Of a stretch of 64,000 bases of DNA, positions 42,893 to 53,978 are shown in pieces (the first letter of the stretch is position 1; every line of letters begins with the position of its first letter). Under the pieces are notes generated by a model that saw only the letters and a list, made by a program, of their open reading frames with translations, had not been told where the DNA came from and did not search any database. The translations under genes were made by a program, and so were the position numbers. The stretch comes from Arthrobacter sp. Hiyo8 (GTDB lineage: Bacteria > Actinomycetota > Actinomycetes > Actinomycetales > Micrococcaceae): positions 4,216,001 to 4,280,000 of the forward strand of contig AP014719.1 of assembly GCA_001549895.1 (NCBI GenBank), in the 5' to 3' direction.

Positions 42893-43395
42893 ATGTCTGT
42901 TGCAATAACCCGCGGTGTCCTGTTTGTGCATTCGGCCCTACTGCGTTGTGCCCTCACGTCGAGTGGGCCATCGGATCGGTCGTTGACAAGCGGACCGATC
43001 TTGAGTGGACCCCTCAACCTGCCGCGCCCGGAATGTTCCGCGCCGAGCTCTCTTGGGTAGGAGTCCCCGGAACGGGCGCCCAACTGGCTTCGGCACTGCG
43101 AGGGTGGGCGCACCTTCGCTACGAAGTGACCGAGGAGCCCAGTCAAGGCGTGGACGGCGCGCGCTGGTCGCACACACCGGAGCTGGGTATCTTCCATGCC
43201 GTCACCGATGTCCACGGCAACATCATGGTGACAGAGGACCGCATCCGCTACGCCTACGAGTCGGCGGCTGGAGATCCCGCCGCCGTCTACCACGAGCTTT
43301 CCTTGGCGCTCGGTGAGGCCTGGGACGAAGAGCTCGAGCCGTTCCGGCATGCCGCCGAAGGCGCTCCCGTGCGTTGGCTCCACCAGGTCGGTTAG
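42893..43395 (+). CDS. DUF3145 family protein (frameshifted near start)
   Basis: ATG 42893 gives SVAITRGVLFVHSAL. A frame change near 42,930 leads to LCPHVEWAIGSVV, then DLEWTPQPAAPGMFRAELSW, LRYEVTEEPSQGVDGARWSH, VTDVHGNIMVTEDRI and the C-terminal helix. This is the conserved actinobacterial DUF3145 protein of about 165 residues, of unknown function. GGAGG precedes the start. Confidence 0.85.
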
Positions 43396-43465
43396 GGAAC
43401 ACCATGCCGGTCGGGGAACACTAGCCCGGCCAGGGAACAAAGTTCCCGAAGACAGTTTTTCCATA

Positions 43466-43509
43466 GCACAAGAGGAGGGCCCCACCGTGGTGGGGCCCTC
43501 CTCTTGTGC
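43466..43509. terminator. Bidirectional terminator with 21-bp perfect stem
   Basis: The arms start GCACAAGAGGAGGGCCCC and mirror each other exactly with only two bases between them. It separates the DUF3145 gene from the convergent fab operon. Confidence 0.9.
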
Positions 43510-43539
43510 GTAGCTTGTGCCTCGAACCGGCAGCGACTG

Positions 43540-44774
43540 TCAGACGTTGCGGATGGCGATGACGGCGTTGTGGCCGCCGAAACCGAAGGAGTTGCTCAAG
43601 GCGACGATGTCACCGGCGGGCAGAGTGCGTGCCGAAGTGACGACGTCGAGCGGGATCTCCGGATCCTGGTTCTCGAGGTTGATGGTCAACGGAGCCTGGC
43701 GTTCGTAGACGGCGAGGACCGTCAGCACTGCTTCCACGGCCCCTGAAGCGCCCAACAAGTGGCCCATCTGCGACTTGGTGGCAGAGACTGCCACATTGTC
43801 GACGTGAGCGCCCAGCGCGGCACGGAGGGCCGTGTACTCGGGCTTGTCACCGACAGGGGTCGAGGTGGCGTGGGCATTGACGTGCACCACGTCCTCGGCC
43901 TGGATGCGGCCATCGAACATGGCGGCCTTCAAAGCCCGGGTTGCGCCCAGGCCTTCCGGGTCCGGTGCCGTGATGTGGTAGGCGTCGGCTGTGACCGATG
44001 TACCGGCGAGCTCGGCGTAGATGCGCGCTCCGCGGGCGATCGCGTGCTCTTCGGCCTCGAGGACCAGGGCGCCGGCGCCTTCACCCATGACGAAGCCGTC
44101 GCGGTCGCGGTCATATGGCCGCGATGCGTGCTCCGGATCGTCATTGCGGCGGGAAAGGGCCTGCATCGAGGAAAACGCGGCGAGCGGCATCGGGTGGATG
44201 GCAGCTTCGGCGCCACCGCACACGACGACGTCGGCTTTGCCCGAGCGGATGAGGTCGAGGCCGAGGTGCATCGCCTCGGTGCCGGAAGCGCAAGCAGAAA
44301 CGGGGGTGTGCGCACCGGCGCGGGCACCAAGGTCAAGGCTGACAGCGGCGGCGACGCCGTTCGGCATGAGCATGGGGACCGTCATGGGAAGAACCCGCCG
44401 GGGCCTTTTTCCCTCAGCGTGTCCCAAGCGTCCAGGAGCGTCCAGACACCGCCGATGCCCGTGGCGAAAGCCACGGCAAGGCGGTCGTGGTCGATTTCGG
44501 TGATACCGGAATCTGCCCAGGCCTCGCGGGCGGCGATGACACCGAACTGCGTGGACGGGTCCATGCGCTTGGCTTCAACGCGGCTCAGAACTTCGAGGGC
44601 CGGCGTCGAGCACCGGGCGGCAAAGTGGACCGGAAGGTCATACTTGGCAACCCACTCGTCCTCGAGTGTGTGGGCACCGGAGACCCCTTTGAGCGCGTTC
44701 TTCCACATCGTGGGGACGTCGCCGCCGATGGGCGTTGTGGCGCCCAGACCGGTTATGACTACTTTGCGTGCCAT
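43540..44774 (-). CDS. fabF: 3-oxoacyl-ACP synthase II FabF (frameshifted)
   Basis: The ketosynthase fold is recognisable throughout: KVVITGLGATTPIGGDVPTM at the start, VSACASGTEAMHLG with the catalytic Cys, VNAHATSTPVGD and SATKSQMGHLLGASG with the two His, and NSFGFGGHNAV at the end. The frame changes near 44,400 in a C/G run. FabF elongates acyl-ACP with malonyl-ACP in type II fatty acid synthesis. It is last in the fabD-fabH-acpP-fabF operon. Confidence 0.93.
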
Positions 44775-44913
44775 GAGATCACTCTCTGTCGGATCAGCCA
44801 ACCCACGTGCTGTTCTCACTGGGAGGCAGGAAAAAACTCTGGGAGATATAGCAGCTGTGCCGGGCTTCGGATGCAACAGGGCGCACCCGAAGTCCGGCAC
44901 AGTTGAGGCCAGG

Positions 44914-45159
44914 CTAGGCCTGTGCGTTCGAGATGAAGTTGACGGCGTCGCCGACGGTCTTGAGGTTCTTGACCTCTTCGTCCGGGATGCGCACGCCGAA
45001 CTTCTCTTCAGCGTTGACGACGATGGTCATCATGGAGATGGAGTCGATGTCCAGGTCCTCGGTGAAGGACTTGTCCAGCTCCACGGCTTCGGTGGCGAGG
45101 CCGGTCTCTTCGTTCACGATTTCAGCCAGGCCGGCCAGGATTTCTTCGTTGCTAGCCAT
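44914..45159 (-). CDS. acpP: Acyl carrier protein
   Basis: 81 residues; the phosphopantetheine serine lies in LDIDSISMMTIV, where Ile replaces the common Leu after the Ser. The four-helix acidic sequence is typical. It lies between fabH and fabF and carries the growing acyl chain. Strong AGGAG upstream of ATG 45159. Confidence 0.95.
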   Translation of the reverse strand: MASNEEILAGLAEIVNEETGLATEAVELDKSFTEDLDIDSISMMTIVVNAEEKFGVRIPDEEVKNLKTVGDAVNFISNAQA

Positions 45160-45268
45160 TGTTGGCTCCTTTTCTTGTTGTGCCGGCTATTGCCGGAAAT
45201 GGGGGCAAACCGCGGTTACGGCTTGGGTTTCAAAGCACTATTCAATTGAAGGTAGGCGCGGTCCGAAA

Positions 45269-46329
45269 TTACGGAAGAACGATTACCTGGGCGCCAAACA
45301 CAAGACCGGCACCGAAGCCGATCTGCAAGGCAAGGCCACCGCTGAGTTCCGGGTTCTCCTTGAGGAGTCGGTGCGTGGCCAGCGGAATGGAGGCGGCAGA
45401 AGTGTTTCCCGCCTCAGCGATGTCCCGGGCGACCACCACGGTTTCGGGAAGTTTGAGCTTCTTGACCATCTCGTCGATGATCCGCATGTTGGCTTGGTGG
45501 GGGACAAACGCCGCCAGGTCCGAGGCTTCGATCCCTGCGGCATCGAGGGCTTGCTGGGCAACTTTCGCCATTTCCCAGACGGCCCAACGGAAGACCGTCT
45601 GGCCGTCCTGGCGGAGCGTCGGCCAGACATCCTGCGCTGCGGAAATAATGGCCTGATCGTCGGATTCGTCCGAATGGCGGGCTGTCTCGCCAAGGTGGCG
45701 GACTTCGTCGAGGGAATGCGTCATGCCGATCGCGTTCCATTTGCTGCCATCGGATCCCCAGACAGACGGGGCAATGCCGGGCGTATCGGACGGGCCAATG
45801 ACAACCGCACCGGCGCCATCGCCCAGAAGGAAAGAGATGGTTCGCTCATGGTTGTCGATGACGTCGGAGAGCTTCTCGGCGCCGACCACCAGGACGTATT
45901 CAGCCGCGCCGGATCGGACCAAGGCATCGCCCTGGGCAATTCCGTAGCAGTAGCCTGCGCATGCCGCGGAGATGTCGAAAGCCGGTGCCGGGGTGGCGCC
46001 CAAACGGTCGGTGAGGGCGGCAGCCGCGGAAGGCGTGGCATACGGGTGCGTGACCGTGGAGACGATGACGGCACCGAGCTGGGAAGCCTCAATGCCGGCC
46101 TGCTTGAGCGCCTCGCGGGCAGCTCCTTCGGCCATGTCGATGACGCTGACATCGGCCGCGGCGCGGTGGCGGGTCACGATGCCCGTGCGCTGGCGGATCC
46201 ATTCGTCCGAGGAATCGATCCACTGGCAGACGTCGTCGTTCGTGACGATGATGTCCGGGCGGTATGCCCCGATGCCGACAACGCGTGAGTATTCGTTCCT
46301 TGGTGCCTGCTTGAGTACGGGGCGCTCAT
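45269..46329 (-). CDS. fabH: 3-oxoacyl-ACP synthase III FabH (frameshift at start)
   Basis: The catalytic triad is visible: Cys in AACAGYCYG, His in VPHQANMRI and Asn in AGNTSAAS. The body starts YSRVVGIGAYRPDIIVTN. ATG 46329 overlaps the fabD stop (ATGA), but one C is missing from the following CCCC run, so the start is out of frame in this sequence; the true N-terminus should read MSAPVLKQ. FabH condenses acetyl- or branched acyl-CoA with malonyl-ACP to start fatty acids. Confidence 0.92.
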
Positions 46330-47255
46330 GCGTCTCCCTCCAATTCCGCGAAGAGTGCAAGTGCGGCGGACAGATCATCCGGCGTCTTGACGGCAACGGT
46401 TTTCACGCCCGGCATGCCGCGCTTGGCGAGGCCTGCAAGCGTGCCGGCCGGTGCCAGTTCGATGAGTCCGGTGACTCCGCGCTGGACCAGGTTCTCCATG
46501 CACAGGTCCCAACGCACCGGGCGCGAGACCTGGGCGATCAGGCTTTCGACGGCGGCGCCGCCGTCGGTGACTTCCTGGCCGTCGAAGTTCGAGAGCAGCG
46601 GAACCGTGGGAGCCTGCGGCTTGAGGGACGGCCGCAGTGCTTCAAGTGCGCTCACGGCCGGAGCCATGTGGGAAGTATGGAATGCTCCGGCGACCTTCAG
46701 CGGGATGACCCTGGCTTTGGCCGGCGGGTTGTCAGCCAGTGCCTGGAGCTGTTCGAACGTGCCTGCCGCAACGGTCTGGCCTGCGCCGTTGACATTTGCC
46801 GGCGTTGCGCCGGCGGCCTCAATAGCGGAAAGCACTTCGGCCGGATCGCCGCCGACGACGGCACTCATCCCGGTGGGGGTGACGGCGGCGGCAGCGGCCA
46901 TGTTGTTGGCACGCTCGCGGACGAACGTCATGGCTTCTTCCTCGCTCAGGACACCCGCAAGCGCCGAGGCCGTGATCTCTCCGACCGAGTGGCCGGCAAG
47001 GACGATCGGAAGGGTACTGAGTTCGACGTCGAACAGCGATTTCGCTGCCACGAGCCCTGCGGCGACGATCAAGGGCTGCGCGACGGCGGTGTCCTTGATG
47101 GTTTCTTCATCGGAGGTGGTGCCGTGGGCCTTGAGGTCGATGCCTGCGATTTCGCTCAGGGAGGCCAAATGGCCTTCTACGGAAGGGAGCTCCAGCCAAG
47201 GGGCCAAAAATCCAGGGGTCTGGGAGCCCTGTCCAGGGCAGACGATTGCAAGCAC
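46326..47255 (-). CDS. fabD: Malonyl-CoA:ACP transacylase FabD
   Basis: The frame is intact at 309 residues: CPGQGSQTPGFLAPWLELP, the nucleophile motif LAGHSVGEITA, and GAFHTSHMAPAV with the catalytic His. It loads malonyl groups on AcpP. It is first in the fabD-fabH-acpP-fabF operon, with fasR upstream on the same strand. Confidence 0.95.
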   Translation of the reverse strand: MLAIVCPGQGSQTPGFLAPWLELPSVEGHLASLSEIAGIDLKAHGTTSDEETIKDTAVAQPLIVAAGLVAAKSLFDVELSTLPIVLAGHSVGEITASALAGVLSEEEAMTFVRERANNMAAAAAVTPTGMSAVVGGDPAEVLSAIEAAGATPANVNGAGQTVAAGTFEQLQALADNPPAKARVIPLKVAGAFHTSHMAPAVSALEALRPSLKPQAPTVPLLSNFDGQEVTDGGAAVESLIAQVSRPVRWDLCMENLVQRGVTGLIELAPAGTLAGLAKRGMPGVKTVAVKTPDDLSAALALFAELEGDA

Positions 47256-47343
47256 GTAACCAGCTTTCCAAATTGCCGCGTGAACTACTGGTGTTTGCGT
47301 ACACCAAGCTCACTGGGTCAGTTTGTAGGAAGTCTACAACGGT

Positions 47344-48586
47344 TCAACCCGCGGATCGGGTACCGTGACGCTCCGACGTCGCCTTTGGCTGGGCCGAAAG
47401 CCTGCCCACAACCAGTGCGGTTTGGAGCACGAAAGCCTCCCGCGGGAGGAGCGGGTCCACCCTGTGACGTCGCAGACGCGCTTGAGACGATACCGCACGG
47501 TGTTCGCGTGGACGAACAGCTCGCGGGCAGTCGCTTCGAGGGAATGGCCGAGTTCCAGATAGGTGCCGAGGGTCTCTACAAGGCCGTTTGAAGCGGCCAG
47601 CAGCGGCCGGTAAATGTTCTTGATGAGGGAACGGCGGGCGGCGTCGTCGCCTGAGACGACCCGTTCCGGGAGGAGATCGTCCGCCGCTACAGGTCGCGGA
47701 GCCGAAGGCCAAGCCTTGGCAGCGGTGAGCCCTGCAAAGGCCGCCTGGGCGGAGCTGCTTGCCTCCAACAGGGAGCCGGCCTCGGGTCCGTAGACCACCG
47801 CGCCCGGGCGAAAAGTTCGCTGAGTTTCAGATACGCGGTGTCGCGGTCTTGCACGCCACCCAGAATCAGGATGAGGCGGTCGCCTTGGATGCCTACCAGT
47901 GCGTCCTCAGCGTAGCGTCCGGCGGTCCGGCGCAACTCGCTCACATAGCTTGCGCTTGGTTCCGACGGCGAGTTTCCCACCATCACCGTGAATCGCTCCT
48001 GGGCCTTCCAGCCGAGGGCGGCGATACGGGAACGAAGGGCATCGGTATTCTCGCCCCGGAGGATGGCGTCCACAATCAGGGCTTCGAGCCTGGTGTCCCA
48101 GGAACCGCGGGACTCGGCGGCGCGCGCATAGACATCCGCGGCGGCGAATGCCACTTCCCGCGAATAGCGCAGGACTGCTTCGCGCAAAGACGGTTGGTCG
48201 GCTTCCGGCGCGATCACCGGGACCTGGTCCTCCACCACCTCGACGACGATCCGGATCAACTGGAGGGCCTTTTGCAGGCTGATGGAGCGGGTCAGCTCGG
48301 TGGGAGCATTCCCGAAGACGTCCGTCAGGATCCACGACGGCGAGCTCGGCCGCTCGTACCACGTCACGAAGGCCGCGATTCCGTTTTGGGCTACCAGGCC
48401 CAAGGCTGAACGTTCGTCGGAGCTCAGCCGGCTGTACCAGGGCAGCGATTTCTCAAGCTTGCGCATGGTGGTGGTGGACAGCTGCCCCACATTGGCGCGG
48501 AGCCGCTTGAGTGTCTCCGCCTTTTCCGGTGTTACCGTGCGCGCGGCCGCTTTGCGTTTCGCGGGGGTTTGAATCGGCTCTGCCAT
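47344..48586 (-). CDS. fasR: PucR-family activator of fatty acid synthesis, FasR-like (frameshifted)
   Basis: Joined frames give an N-terminal helical domain (TLKRLRANVGQLSTTTMRKL), a GGDEF-like middle part and the C-terminal PucR helix-turn-helix (HSLEATARELFVHANTVRYR). Frames change near 47,800 and 47,460. Position directly upstream of fabD matches FasR of Streptomyces, an activator needed for fabDHPF expression. It probably acts at the fabD promoter in the intergenic region 47,256-47,343 or upstream. Confidence 0.85.
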
Positions 48587-48716
48587 TCCTTGAGCATACG
48601 GCGCATCATCCACAAGCTCCATTTGTGCGAAGGCTACAACTGAGATTGGCGCGCGTCACGCGATGGCAGCGCCGTTTGCTGCTTTGTGGCGATTGTTGAA
48701 GCCGGGTGTTAAAGCC

Positions 48717-48754
48717 CGACGGCGGCCCGCACCTTTCGGTGTGGACCGCCGTCG
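48717..48754. terminator. Hairpin after aceE
   Basis: CGACGGCGG and CCGCCGTCG arms continue inward to CACC-TTTC-GGTG. It lies downstream of aceE on the minus strand and upstream of fasR. Confidence 0.65.
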
Positions 48755-48790
48755 AGATGTTGCTTGGGTTCGTTGTGCTTCGCTGGAGGC

Positions 48791-51556
48791 TTAGCTTTCG
48801 CCGCCTGCCCCGCCGGTGGTGCCGGCGTTGACATCGAGGAGACTGTACTTCTCGATTGCCTGGGCCGCCGCCTGTGCGTCAACTTCGCCTCGGCGGGCGA
48901 GCAGTTGCAGGGTCTTCACGACGATGGAGTGGGTGTCGTTTTTGAAGAAGCGGCGTGCGGCTTGGCGGGTGTCGGAGAATCCGAATCCGTCGGCGCCGAG
49001 GGAGGCGAATTCGTTGGGGATGAATTGGCGGATCTGGTCCGGGACGGCTTTCATGTAGTCGGTGACGGCGATGACCGGTCCGGTGGCGCCGGCGAGTTGC
49101 TGGGCGACGAAGGGGGTGCGGGGTTCGTCGCCGGGGTTCAGGAAGGCGTGTTCTTCGGCGGCGAGTCCGTCGCGTCGGAGTTCGTTCCAGGAGGTCACGG
49201 ACCAGACGTCGGCGGAGACTCCCCAGTCCTGGGCGAGGACTTTCTGGGCTTCCAGGGCCCAGGGGACCGAGACGCCGGAGGCCAGGAGCTGCGCGCGGGG
49301 ACCGTCGGTTTTCGCGGGGGCGAGCAGGTAGATGCCCTTCAGGAGGCCCTCGGTGTCGAGGTTTTCCGGTTCGGCGGGCTGGCTGATCGGTTCGTTGTAC
49401 ACGGTGAGGTAGTACATCAAGTTCCGGTCGGTGGAGTCCGGGCCGTACATGCGTTCGAGGCCGTCGCGGATGATGTGTCCGATTTCGTAGCCGTAGGCGG
49501 GGTCGTAGGTGAGGACGGCGGGGTTGGTGGAGGCCAGGATGGGGGAGTGTCCGTCGGCGTGCTGGAGTCCTTCGCCGGTGAGGGTGGTCCGTCCTGCGGT
49601 GGCGCCGATGATGAAGCCGCGGGTCATTTGGTCCGCGGCGGCCCAGAAGGCGTCGCCGGTGCGTTGGAAGCCGAACATGGAGTAGAACACGTAGATCGGC
49701 ACGAGGGGTTCGCCGTGGGTGGCGTAGGCGGTGCCGGCGGCGGTGAAGGCCGCGACGGCGCCTGCTTCGTTGATGCCGGGGTGGATGAGCTGGCCCATGG
49801 GGGATTCCTTGTAGGCCAGGACGAGGTCCCGGTCCACGGAGAGGTAGTTCTGGCCCTTGGGGTTGTAGATCTTCGCGGTGGGGAAGAACGCGTCCATGCC
49901 GAAGGTCCGCGATTCGTCCGGGACGACCGGGACGAAGCGTTTGCCGAAGTTCTTGTCCCGCATGAGGTCCTTCAGGAGCCTCACGAACGCCATGGTGGTG
50001 GCGGCCTGCTGCTTGCCGGAGCCGCGCTTGGCGACCTCGTAGGACTTGGCCTCGGGCAGGGTCACGGGGTGTGGGTGCTGCGGCGTTCGGGCACCGCACC
50101 GCCCAGGGCCGCGCGGCGGTCCATCATGTACCGGATTTCCGGGCGTCCATGCCGGGGTGGTAGTACGGGGGACGGTACAGGTCGGTGTCGAGCTGCTCGT
50201 CGGTGATGGGGATGCGCAGGTGGTCGCGGAAGGCCTTGAGGTCTTCCATGGTGAGTTTCTTCATTTGGTGGGTCGCGTTGCGGCCCTCGAAGTGGGGTCC
50301 GAGTCCGTAGCCCTTGACGGTCTTGGCCAGGATCACGGTGGGTTTGCCCTTGAACTCGACCGCGGCCTTGTACGCGGCGTAGACCTTGCGGTAGTCGTGG
50401 CCGCCGCGTTTGAGGTTCCAGATCTGGTTGTCGTCCAGGTCCGCGACCATGTCCTTGGTGGCCGGGGTTTTCCCGAAGAAGTGTTCGCGGACGAACCCGC
50501 CGGATTCGGCCTTGTAGGTCTGGTAGTCCCCGTCGACGGTTTCGTTCATGATTTTCACCAGGGACCCGTCGGTGTCCTTGGCCAGGAGCTCGTCCCATTC
50601 CCGGCCCCAGACGACCTTGATGACGTTCCAGCCCGCGCCGCGGAAGAACGCCTCCAGTTCCTGCATGATCTTCCCGTTGCCCCGGACCGGCCCGTCCAGG
50701 CGCTGGAGGTTGCAGTTGATCACGAAGTTCAGGTTGTCCAGGTTCTCGTTCGCGGCGAGCTGGAGCAGGCCGCGGGACTCGGGCTCGTCCATTTCCCCGT
50801 CGCCCAGGAACGCCCAGACCTGCTGGTCACTGGTGTCCTTCAGGCCGCGGTCGTGCAGGTAGCGGTTGGACTGGGCCTGGTAGATCGCGTTCATCGGGCC
50901 GATGCCCATGGACACGGTCGGGAATTCCCAGAACGCGGGCATCAGGCGCGGGTGCGGGTAGGAGGAAAGGGCGTGGCCCTGCTTGGACTTTTCCTGCCGG
51001 AACCCGTCCAGGTCCTCCTCCGAGAGCCGGCCTTCCATGAACGCCCTGGCGTACATGCCCGGGGACGCGTGGCCCTGGAAGAAGACCTGGTCCCGCCCGA
51101 GGGGTGGTCCTTGCCGCGGAAGAAATGGTTGAAGCCGACCTCGTACAGGGTCGCGGCCCCGGCATAGGTGGAAATGTGCCCGCCCACCCCGATGTCCGCC
51201 CGCTGCGCCCGGTGCACCATCACGGCCGCGTTCCAGCGCATGTACGCCCGGTACCGGCGCTCGAACTCCTCGTTGCCCGGGAACTCCGCTTCCTGGTCCG
51301 CCGGGATCGTGTTCACGTAATCGGTGGTGGTCACCATCGGCACCCCCACCGACTGGGACCCCGCCCGCTGAAGCAGGCTGCGCATGATGAACTGCGCCCG
51401 CTCCGTGCCCTGCTCCCTGATCAACGCATCCAAAGACTCAACCCACTCGGCAGTCTCTTCCGGATCACGATCAGGCAGCTGGGAAGTCAACCCGCTAAGG
51501 ATGTGTGAGGTCTCTTCTCCTGCAGCCACGTCCAACCTCTCTTTTGGCGCATTCAT
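48791..51556 (-). CDS. aceE: Pyruvate dehydrogenase E1 component (frameshifted)
   Basis: The homodimeric AceE type is recognised from VGGHISTYAGAATLYEVGFN, YPHPRLMPAFWEFPTVSMG, the thiamine-diphosphate motif GDGEMDEPESRGLLQLAANE with downstream NFVINCNLQ, and GINEAGAVAAFTAAGTAYAT. It has about 920 residues. Frames change near 51,105, 50,130 and 50,065. It decarboxylates pyruvate and feeds acetyl groups to the E2 core for acetyl-CoA. Start 51556 is the ATG of NAPKERLDVAAGEE; an upstream start at 51592 is possible. It lies next to fatty-acid genes, which use its product. Confidence 0.93.
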
Positions 51557-51956
51557 CGTCGCCTCAGGTCCGGCAGGGTAACTGCCCGTCATGAACGCGG
51601 CGTGTGCGACATATCGGTTACAACAGCCCGGTCATGTGCGCCGGGCAGGTTCTCTTGAGCTCAAGCTGCGCTATTCGCGGCGGGCGGTTGCCCTGCAGCC
51701 AAAGTCTTCAATGGCCACTGTAGCTTTGTACGAGCCGCGATGCGTAGCCGCGCGGTCGTGAAGGCGTTGTATGTCACACTCAAGCTGTTACATCGTAGGC
51801 ACTTGCAGCCGTAGTCATGGCTGTAGCCCCGATCCTGGCCATGGCTTAAGCCGTGGCTGGGGCGCGGATAATGGTGGAACGCGGGACAATGGCTTGAAGC
51901 ACACGCCCAAAGGGTGTTGGCTTGTAGTAATCGAAATCACTTCAAGAGGAGGAAAC
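51557..51956. other. Divergent intergenic region between aceE and the DUF3052 gene
   Basis: No gene is supported. It must hold the promoters of both genes. AGAGGAGGAAAC just before 51957 is a strong ribosome-binding site. Confidence 0.5.
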
Positions 51957-52378
51957 GTGAGCGAGGCCGACGCCGCCACATCGGTAAATGTGGCGGAAAG
52001 ATTGGGTTTCAAAGATGGGGATCTAATTCAGGAACTCGGTTACGACGATGATGTCGATTTCGATTTGCGTGATGACATTGAGGAACTCACGGGTTCCGAG
52101 CTGCTTGACGAAGACGATCACGAGGTAGTGGATGCGGTCATTTTCTGGTGGCGCGATGGTGATGGAGACCTTGTCGACGCACTAGTTGATTCTTTGACCA
52201 CCTTGGGTGAAGGCGGTGTTGTCTGGGTGCTGACCCCCAAGTCGGGTCGCGACAACTACGTCTCGCCCTCGGATATTCAGGACGCTGCTCCTACGGCCGC
52301 TTGCACTGCACTACCTCCGCAGGCGTCTCCAAGGACTGGAGCGCAACACGGCTTGTAGCGCGCAAGAAGAACAAGTGA
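51957..52378 (+). CDS. DUF3052 family protein (frameshifted near end)
   Basis: A GTG start after GAGGAGG gives SEADAATSVNVAERLGFKDG, then DLRDDIEELTGSELLDEDDH and VDAVIFWWRDGDGDLVDALV, typical of this conserved actinobacterial family. A missing G near 52,300 changes the frame; the true end reads LHCTTSAGVSKDWSATRLVA and RKKNK. The stop overlaps the next start (GTGA). Function is not established; the fixed neighbourhood with aceE and a peroxiredoxin is common. Confidence 0.85.
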
Positions 52379-52878
52379 CACACACGAAGTTGAACCCTTC
52401 CGGGCTGCGTCCGGGAGTTCCCGTTGTGGGCCAGGAAGCCCCGGACTTTGAGCTCGTGAACCAGTTCGGGGAGCCGGTCCGCTTGTCCGGGCTTCGCGGC
52501 CGGAACGTGGTGGTGGTGTTTTATCCCTTCGCCTTCTCTGGAATCTGCACCGGGGAGCTGTGCGAGATCCGCGACAATCTGGGTATTTTCCAACATGCGA
52601 ACGCCACGGTCCTCGGGGTGTCGGTGGACAGCAAGTTCGCTTTGCGGGCTTATGCGGAAAAGGAAGGCTACGAGTTCGATCTCTTGGCCGACTTCTGGCC
52701 GCACGGGGAAGTAGCCGAGAAGTATGGCGTGTTTGATCCAGCTACCGGCATGTCGTTGAGGGGCACTTTCATCATCGATGCCGCGGGGATCATCCGTTAC
52801 GTCGTCGTCAATCCGCGCGGGCAGGCACGCGACCTGGCGGAATACCGCGAGGCATTGTCCGCACTTGGCCAGGTCTAA
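52375..52878 (+). CDS. ahpE: Peroxiredoxin, AhpE type
   Basis: 167 residues: GQEAPDFELVNQFGEPVRLS, then FYPFAFSGICTGELCEIRDN, where the first Cys is peroxidatic, and RGTFIIDAAGIIRYVV. AhpE-type one-Cys peroxiredoxins reduce peroxides and peroxynitrite in actinobacteria. The GTG start overlaps the DUF3052 stop when its frame is corrected. Confidence 0.9.
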   Translation: MTHTKLNPSGLRPGVPVVGQEAPDFELVNQFGEPVRLSGLRGRNVVVVFYPFAFSGICTGELCEIRDNLGIFQHANATVLGVSVDSKFALRAYAEKEGYEFDLLADFWPHGEVAEKYGVFDPATGMSLRGTFIIDAAGIIRYVVVNPRGQARDLAEYREALSALGQV

Positions 52879-52883
52879 CGGCG

Positions 52884-53816
52884 ATGAGCGCCCAACGGCC
52901 CGGCGTCGGAATGACTGGCTTCGCCATACTTCCGCCGGCCTCGACGGTTGAGTTGGATGCGGACGAGGTGGACGTTCTCCGCCGAGCCGCCGGGGTTCTC
53001 GGTGGCAAGCGGCTTGCTGTCTTGACCGGAGCCGGACTGAGCACGGACTCCGGAATCCCTGACTACCGCGGCCCTGGAGCCGCGCCGCGGAATCCCATGA
53101 CCTACCAGGAATTCATCGGAAGCCCGGCCAACCGGCGCCGGTACTGGGCGAGGAACCACCTCGGATGGTCGCACCTCCGGCATGCGGACCCCAATGCCGG
53201 GCACGCCGCCGTCGCCCTCCTTGAGCGGCGCGGGCTGATGACGGGGCTCATCACGCAGAACGTGGACCGGCTGCACGAGGACGCCGGCAGCATTAACGTG
53301 GTGGACCTGCACGGCCGCTATGATCGCGTGATCTGCCTTGATGAGGGGCACCTGTTTACCCGGCGGCTCGTGGCATCGATTCTGGAGGAAATCAATCCCG
53401 GTTTCCTCGAAGCCGCCCAGGCTTCCGGCGTCGTGGAAATGGCACCGGACGCCGATGCCTCGGTGGAGGATCCCGAACTCATCCGTTCCTTCGTCGTTGC
53501 TGTTTGTCCCGTGTGCGGGGGGACGCTCAAGCCCGACTTCGTGTACTTCGGTGAAAATGTGCCCAAGGGCCGGGTCCAGCGTGCCTATTCCATGGTTGAC
53601 GAAGCCGGGGCGTTGCTCGTGGCGGGTTCTTCGTTGACTGTCATGAGCGGGCTGAGGTTCGTGCGGCACGCAGCCAAACTCGGCAAGCCGGTAGTGATCA
53701 TCAACCGTGGACCGACCCGCGGTGACGGTTTCGCGGACCTCAAAGTGGAAGTAGGAGTCAGTGGCGCGTTGGCCTGGCTTGCCGCTGAGCTTCCCGATCT
53801 GCTGCCATCCAAGTAG
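52884..53816 (+). CDS. NAD-dependent protein deacylase (sirtuin)
   Basis: Class II-type sirtuin of 310 residues: VLTGAGLSTDSGIPDYRGPG, LITQNVDRLHEDAGS, catalytic His in VDLHGRYDRV, zinc pair CPVCGG, and LKPDFVYFGENVPKGRV, VAGSSLTVMSG. The first zinc pair reads ICLDEGH where CLxCGH is usual, so one Cys ligand appears to be Glu. This may be a real change with the nearby His as ligand, or a sequence error. It uses NAD to remove acyl groups from lysine. Confidence 0.88.
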   Translation: MSAQRPGVGMTGFAILPPASTVELDADEVDVLRRAAGVLGGKRLAVLTGAGLSTDSGIPDYRGPGAAPRNPMTYQEFIGSPANRRRYWARNHLGWSHLRHADPNAGHAAVALLERRGLMTGLITQNVDRLHEDAGSINVVDLHGRYDRVICLDEGHLFTRRLVASILEEINPGFLEAAQASGVVEMAPDADASVEDPELIRSFVVAVCPVCGGTLKPDFVYFGENVPKGRVQRAYSMVDEAGALLVAGSSLTVMSGLRFVRHAAKLGKPVVIINRGPTRGDGFADLKVEVGVSGALAWLAAELPDLLPSK

Positions 53817-53897
53817 TCGATTAGTGTTCCGGGCGATTGATCCGGTAGAGTACATGTTCGTTGGTTGAAGCGCCGAGGGTGCCGAAATCAGTGTTTT

Positions 53898-53970
53898 GGG
53901 TCTTTAGCTCAGCTGGTAGAGCGCCACGTTTACACCGTGGATGTCATCGGTTCGATCCCGGTAGGACCCA
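53898..53970 (+). tRNA. tRNA-Val(UAC)
   Basis: A 73-base cloverleaf: acceptor arms GGGTCTT/AGGACCC, D-arm GCTC..GAGC, anticodon arm CCACG-TTTACAC-CGTGG with anticodon TAC, T-arm ATCGG-TTCGATC-CCGGT and discriminator A. CCA is not encoded. It reads valine codon GUA. Confidence 0.97.
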
Positions 53971-53978
53971 CCGAGAAG

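Noticed and set aside
43759..47591. Very long plus-strand frames across the fab cluster
   Set aside because: They are antisense to fabF, acpP, fabH, fabD and fasR, all of which show catalytic motifs on the minus strand.
48764..50206. 480-codon plus-strand frame opposite aceE
   Set aside because: It is a GC-driven shadow of the aceE gene; the product is repetitive Gly/Val/Asp with no family, while the minus strand encodes clear pyruvate dehydrogenase.
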